From Bradyrhizobium sp. (GTDB lineage Bacteria > Pseudomonadota > Alphaproteobacteria > Rhizobiales > Xanthobacteraceae): a stretch of DNA of 9,363 nt. Positions 7,692-9,363 of the stretch are shown here, one piece after another. Made by a program: the position numbers and the translations under genes. The first letter of the stretch is position 1. Each line of letters starts with the position of its first letter. The stretch is taken from contig JAQGKC010000214.1 in assembly GCA_028290305.1 (NCBI GenBank), positions 1-9,363 on the forward strand. Reading direction: 5' to 3'. Below the pieces are notes generated by a model that was not told where the DNA came from, searched no databases, and worked only from the letters and a program-made list of their open reading frames with translations.

Positions 7692-7706
7692 CACCATTGG
7701 TTTACA
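7686..7706. promoter_or_regulatory. Probable LysR-type binding site in divergent promoter
   Basis: TGTAAAC (7686-7692) and GTTTACA (7700-7706) form a perfect 7-bp inverted repeat with a 7-nt spacer. A further half-site GTTTA lies at 7678-7682 and pairs with TAAAC at 7688-7692 in a second dyad. The repeat ends 3 bp before the lysR ATG and covers the -35 of the flavin reductase promoter, as expected for a site giving both autorepression and divergent activation. Confidence 0.55.
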
Positions 7707-7709
7707 CTC

Positions 7710-8591
7710 ATGGACCGACTGACGAGCATGTCCGTCTTCGTGAAGGTCGCCGATCTCGGCTCCTTCGCCGCCGCAGCCAGGGAGCTTCGGCTGTCGCCGA
7801 CGATGATCGGCAAACATATGCGTCATCTTGAGGAGCGGCTGGGATCACTGTTGATCAACAGATCGACCCGCCGACAGAGCCTGACCGAACTCGGCCGAAA
7901 CTATCTCGATCATTGTCGTCATTTGCTGGAGGAAGCCGAAGACGGCGACGCATTGGCTGAAGGCGCTTTAAAGGCGCCCCGCGGAAGGTTGCGTGTAGCG
8001 GCTCCCATCGCTTTCGGATCTCACAGTCTTGCGCCGGCCATCGTGAATTTCATGAAGAGGTATCCGGACGTAACGGTCGAGTTGACGCTGAGTGACCGGA
8101 TGGTCGACCTCGTCGAGGAAGGGATCGATGCTGCGATACGCGTTGGCCCGCTCTCCGATTCCACCATGATGTCGAGATCGCTCTCGCCCTACAAAGCGAT
8201 CGTTTGCGCAGCGCCGGTCTATCTCGCCGAGCGCGGCGCGCCCGCGCACCCAAAGGATCTCGTCGATCACGACTGCCTGAGCTATCCCGATTGGGCCGAC
8301 GGACCACGATGGAGCTTTTTTGGACCTGAGGGCGAAGTGCATGTCGACATTAAAAGCCGTCTTCAGATCAATAACGGATTCGGAATCAGGTATGCAGCCC
8401 TGGCAGGTGCGGGCATCGTGATGCAACGCGCCGAGCTCGTTGCCGAGGATATCGTCGAGGGGCGTTTACAAGCGCTGCTGCCCAACTACAAAACCCAGTC
8501 TCGTCCGCGGCACCTTGTCTGGCTGCAAAACCGAAGAATGACGCCCAAACTTCGTGCGTTTATCGATTTTGTCGCCGAGATCTACGGATAA
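7710..8591 (+). CDS. LysR-family transcriptional regulator
   Basis: The full-length 293-residue LysR-type regulator starts MDRLTSMSVFVKVADLGSFAAAARELRLSP, the typical opening of this family. The winged helix-turn-helix spans about 1-60 (SPTMIGKHMRHLEERLGSLLINRSTRRQSLTELG) and a linker helix follows. The effector-binding domain runs from GRLRVAAPIAFG (92-103) to the end, with EEGIDAAIRVG and AGAGIVMQ as usual landmarks. It most likely senses a substrate or intermediate of the neighbouring pathway and controls the divergent flavin reductase-iorAB genes; that target is inferred from position. No Shine-Dalgarno is visible before ATG 7710 because the inverted repeat abuts the start, so translation may begin from a very short leader. 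Confidence 0.92.
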   Translation: MDRLTSMSVFVKVADLGSFAAAARELRLSPTMIGKHMRHLEERLGSLLINRSTRRQSLTELGRNYLDHCRHLLEEAEDGDALAEGALKAPRGRLRVAAPIAFGSHSLAPAIVNFMKRYPDVTVELTLSDRMVDLVEEGIDAAIRVGPLSDSTMMSRSLSPYKAIVCAAPVYLAERGAPAHPKDLVDHDCLSYPDWADGPRWSFFGPEGEVHVDIKSRLQINNGFGIRYAALAGAGIVMQRAELVAEDIVEGRLQALLPNYKTQSRPRHLVWLQNRRMTPKLRAFIDFVAEIYG

Positions 8592-8830
8592 TTTGCAATC
8601 GGCGGACGGATTCGCTCTCTGAGCAAAGGGCCTGCCTCAGCTACCGCTTCCTGCAGAACCGGCAGAAAGCGCTGTTTCCGGTCGTTCACCGGTATTGCCG
8701 TCACCATCAAGAGTTCTTGCGCGAGGCGGCCGTCATCACGACCAAACCAGGCAAGAACATCGGATCTGGGGTGATCCCGGGGTTGACTTAGCCGCCTGTC
8801 GTGAAAGAAGACGAAAAGCCTAATGATTAC
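8592..8830. other. Stretch without a convincing gene; possible gene-end remnant on minus strand
   Basis: No complete gene is seen. On the minus strand an open frame ending at TAG 8584-8582 reads VLAWFGRDDGRLAQELL, MVTAIPVNDRKQRFLP and VLQEAVAEAGPLLRERIRPP. It looks protein-like and could be the C-terminal end of a lost gene. Its upstream part runs into the tRNA fragment at 8831, where the translated GSQVQILPLRP is simply tRNA sequence. I do not recognise a family. The first ATG in the protein-like part (8707) would give only 41 residues. Confidence 0.3.
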
Positions 8831-8884
8831 TGGTCGGAGTGGCAGGATTTGAACCTGCGACCCCTGCGTCCCGAACGCAGTGAA
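8831..8884 (-). tRNA. 3' half of tRNA-Pro (anticodon CGG); probable attachment site
   Basis: On the minus strand the anticodon stem CTGCG/CGCAG encloses the loop TTCGGGA with anticodon CGG (8873-8871). A 5-nt variable loop follows, then the T arm GCAGG-TTCAAAT-CCTGC (8858-8842), the acceptor 3' strand CACTCCG, discriminator A and CCA (8833-8831). The 5' half is absent: no D arm or matching CGGAGTG lies upstream (8885-8960). This is a tRNA fragment, not a working gene. Integrases of genomic islands often use the segment from the anticodon arm to the 3' end as attachment core, which leaves exactly such a fragment at one boundary. By this geometry the inserted element lies to the right. Confidence 0.75.
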
Positions 8885-8940
8885 CATCTTCTAAGTTATT
8901 GATTTTTCTTGCTGTAACGAACCTTTCCGTCACGTTTTGT

Positions 8941-9100
8941 TCACGGTCGTTTCACCCAATTCGTTGCGATTTCGTTGCGGCGTTCTCTAGGAGAACGGTA
9001 GCAGCCGCGCCGTAGCAGGACCCGCCGCCACGCCTTCATTACCTGAAGACGGAAGCGACCAAGGCAGGTGCTATTCTCTGGTCTTGCCGCAGTAATGCGG
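8941..9100 (-). pseudogene. Degenerate C-terminus of a group II intron-type reverse transcriptase
   Basis: The frame ending in TGA at 8943-8941 reads RPENSTCLGRFRLQVMKAW then RRVLLRRG and RNEIATNWVKRP. This resembles the end of group II intron reverse transcriptases, where an N-x-x-x-L-x-x-F-R-x-x-V-x-x-x-W-x-R-x-L-x-R-R pattern precedes a final R-x-x-x-I/L-x-x-x-W-x-P segment. Just upstream, the next frame reads HYCGKT, like the HYxYYG motif expected before it, so a frameshift around 9085 is likely. It is cut on the right by the intron end at 9101. It is recognised by pattern only; a short chance resemblance cannot be excluded. Confidence 0.45.
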
Positions 9101-9138
9101 GTGAGTAGGCCGGGGAATTTCACCGCCGGCCTCTCGCA

Positions 9139-9172
9139 GAACCGAGCGTGAGACTCTCGCCTCACTCGGCTC
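9139..9172 (-). ncRNA. Group II intron domain V
   Basis: It is exactly 34 nt, running from GAGCCG to CGGTTC on the minus strand. It has the AGC catalytic triad at positions 2-4, a stem GAGGC/GTCTC closed by a GAGA (GNRA) tetraloop, and the usual internal bulge before the closing stem. This is the most conserved part of group II introns and the main proof of the element. Confidence 0.85.
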
Positions 9173-9210
9173 CCATCAGGCAAACGTGCCGGTCATACCA
9201 AGCCGCCAGT

Positions 9211-9239
9211 GTACGAACAGACCCGGTACGAACAGACCC
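9211..9239. repeat. Tandem direct repeat, 14-bp unit twice, within intron domain IV
   Basis: GTACGAACAGACCC occurs at 9211-9224 and again at 9226-9239, separated by one G, giving a 15-bp period. It lies between the stop of the intron-encoded protein and domain V, a region of the intron tolerant of change. It is probably a slippage duplication. Confidence 0.8.
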
Positions 9240-9255
9240 TGTGTGTACCGACAAC

Positions 9256-9363
9256 TTAAACGCGGGCGTAGCGGTGATGAAGTCCGCCCAGGATGGCGTG
9301 CGAACTGATCACACCGGTTCGCTGAACCGGGCGAGAAACCGGCGCATCCTTGTTCAAGGATCG
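9256..9363 (-). CDS. Group II intron-encoded reverse transcriptase/maturase, last 35 residues
   Basis: An open frame enters from the right edge and ends at TAA 9258-9256. It reads RSLNKDAPVSRPVQRTGVI then SSHAILGGLHHRYARV. The ending LGGLHHRYARV is what I recall for C-termini of rhizobial-type group II intron proteins, and its place just before domain V is the canonical one for an intron-encoded protein whose gene lies in domain IV. The reverse transcriptase and maturase domains are outside the window. Confidence 0.65.
   Translation of the reverse strand, partial: RSLNKDAPVSRPVQRTGVISSHAILGGLHHRYARV

Larger units (their letters stand above)
9101..9363 (-). mobile_element. 3' end of a group II intron (rest beyond right edge)
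   Basis: On the minus strand the order is the C-terminal end of the intron-encoded protein (stop at 9258-9256), a short remainder of domain IV, domain V (9172-9139), a 3-nt linker and domain VI (9135-9103). Domain VI pairs GAG-A-GGCCGG with CCGGCC-T-(A)-CTC. This leaves one bulged A (9106) as expected branch point, followed by CTCAC. The 3' splice site is placed after AC at 9102-9101, to within a few bases. The intron is a retroelement that moves by splicing and reverse transcription. Domains I to III and most of the protein gene are outside the window, so its activity cannot be judged. Confidence 0.8.

Noticed and set aside
8582..8887. Open frame of 101 codons on the minus strand taken as a gene from its ATG at 8887
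   Set aside because: Its N-terminal part is translated tRNA sequence (GSQVQILPLRP), a well-known false-gene pattern; only the tail is noted as a possible remnant.
9314..9330. Perfect inverted repeat CCGGTTC-GCT-GAACCGG
   Set aside because: It lies inside the coding end of the intron protein and reads normally as RPVQRTG, so it needs no other explanation.
1..9363. CRISPR array, toxin-antitoxin pair or defence system
   Set aside because: No regularly spaced repeats and no gene of such families is seen; the only reverse transcriptase sequences are tied to a group II intron by its domain V and VI.

Overview
The window is GC-rich, tightly packed bacterial DNA with the look of an alphaproteobacterium of the Bradyrhizobium/Rhodopseudomonas type. 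This assignment is inferred from composition, gene families and the rhizobial flavour of the retroelement; no species marker is present. The left 8.6 kb is a set of catabolic and detoxification genes with their regulators. The right 0.5 kb is a mobile-element boundary.

Left block (1-3981). On the minus strand lies the N-terminal part of a hydantoinase/oxoprolinase subunit A (HyuA-like), running off the left edge. A 14-bp perfect palindrome sits over its -10 region. Upstream of it, also on the minus strand, is an MFS transporter broken by one missing base in a homopolymer near 1458-1460. Upstream of that is a complete alpha/beta-hydrolase of the haloalkane-dehalogenase type, with an Asp nucleophile in HDFGG. 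A divergent HxlR-family regulator follows on the plus strand. Two near-identical 16-bp boxes face each other between the hydrolase and hxlR, and a third related box lies just upstream of the transporter. Hydrolase, transporter and regulator therefore look like one HxlR-controlled regulon.

Middle block (4177-8591). On the minus strand are a flavin reductase-like protein, then the small [2Fe-2S] subunit and the large Tat-exported molybdopterin subunit of an isoquinoline 1-oxidoreductase-type hydroxylase. The two oxidoreductase genes overlap in an ATGA and are translationally coupled. The small subunit most likely starts at a TTG. A divergent LysR-type regulator (plus strand) shares a 103-bp intergenic region with the flavin reductase. 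That region holds an inverted repeat over the -35 box of the likely flavin reductase promoter. Together the genes suggest oxidation of an (N-hetero)aromatic substrate, which the sequence does not identify.

Right block (8592-9363). After a short stretch with no convincing gene comes the 3' half only of a tRNA-Pro(CGG) gene, on the minus strand. It is the expected scar of tRNA-targeted integration, with the element lying to its right. Next is a degenerate C-terminus of a reverse transcriptase. It is interrupted by the 3' end of a group II intron with a 34-nt domain V, a domain VI with bulged A, and the last 35 codons of the intron-encoded protein. The rest of the intron lies beyond the right edge.
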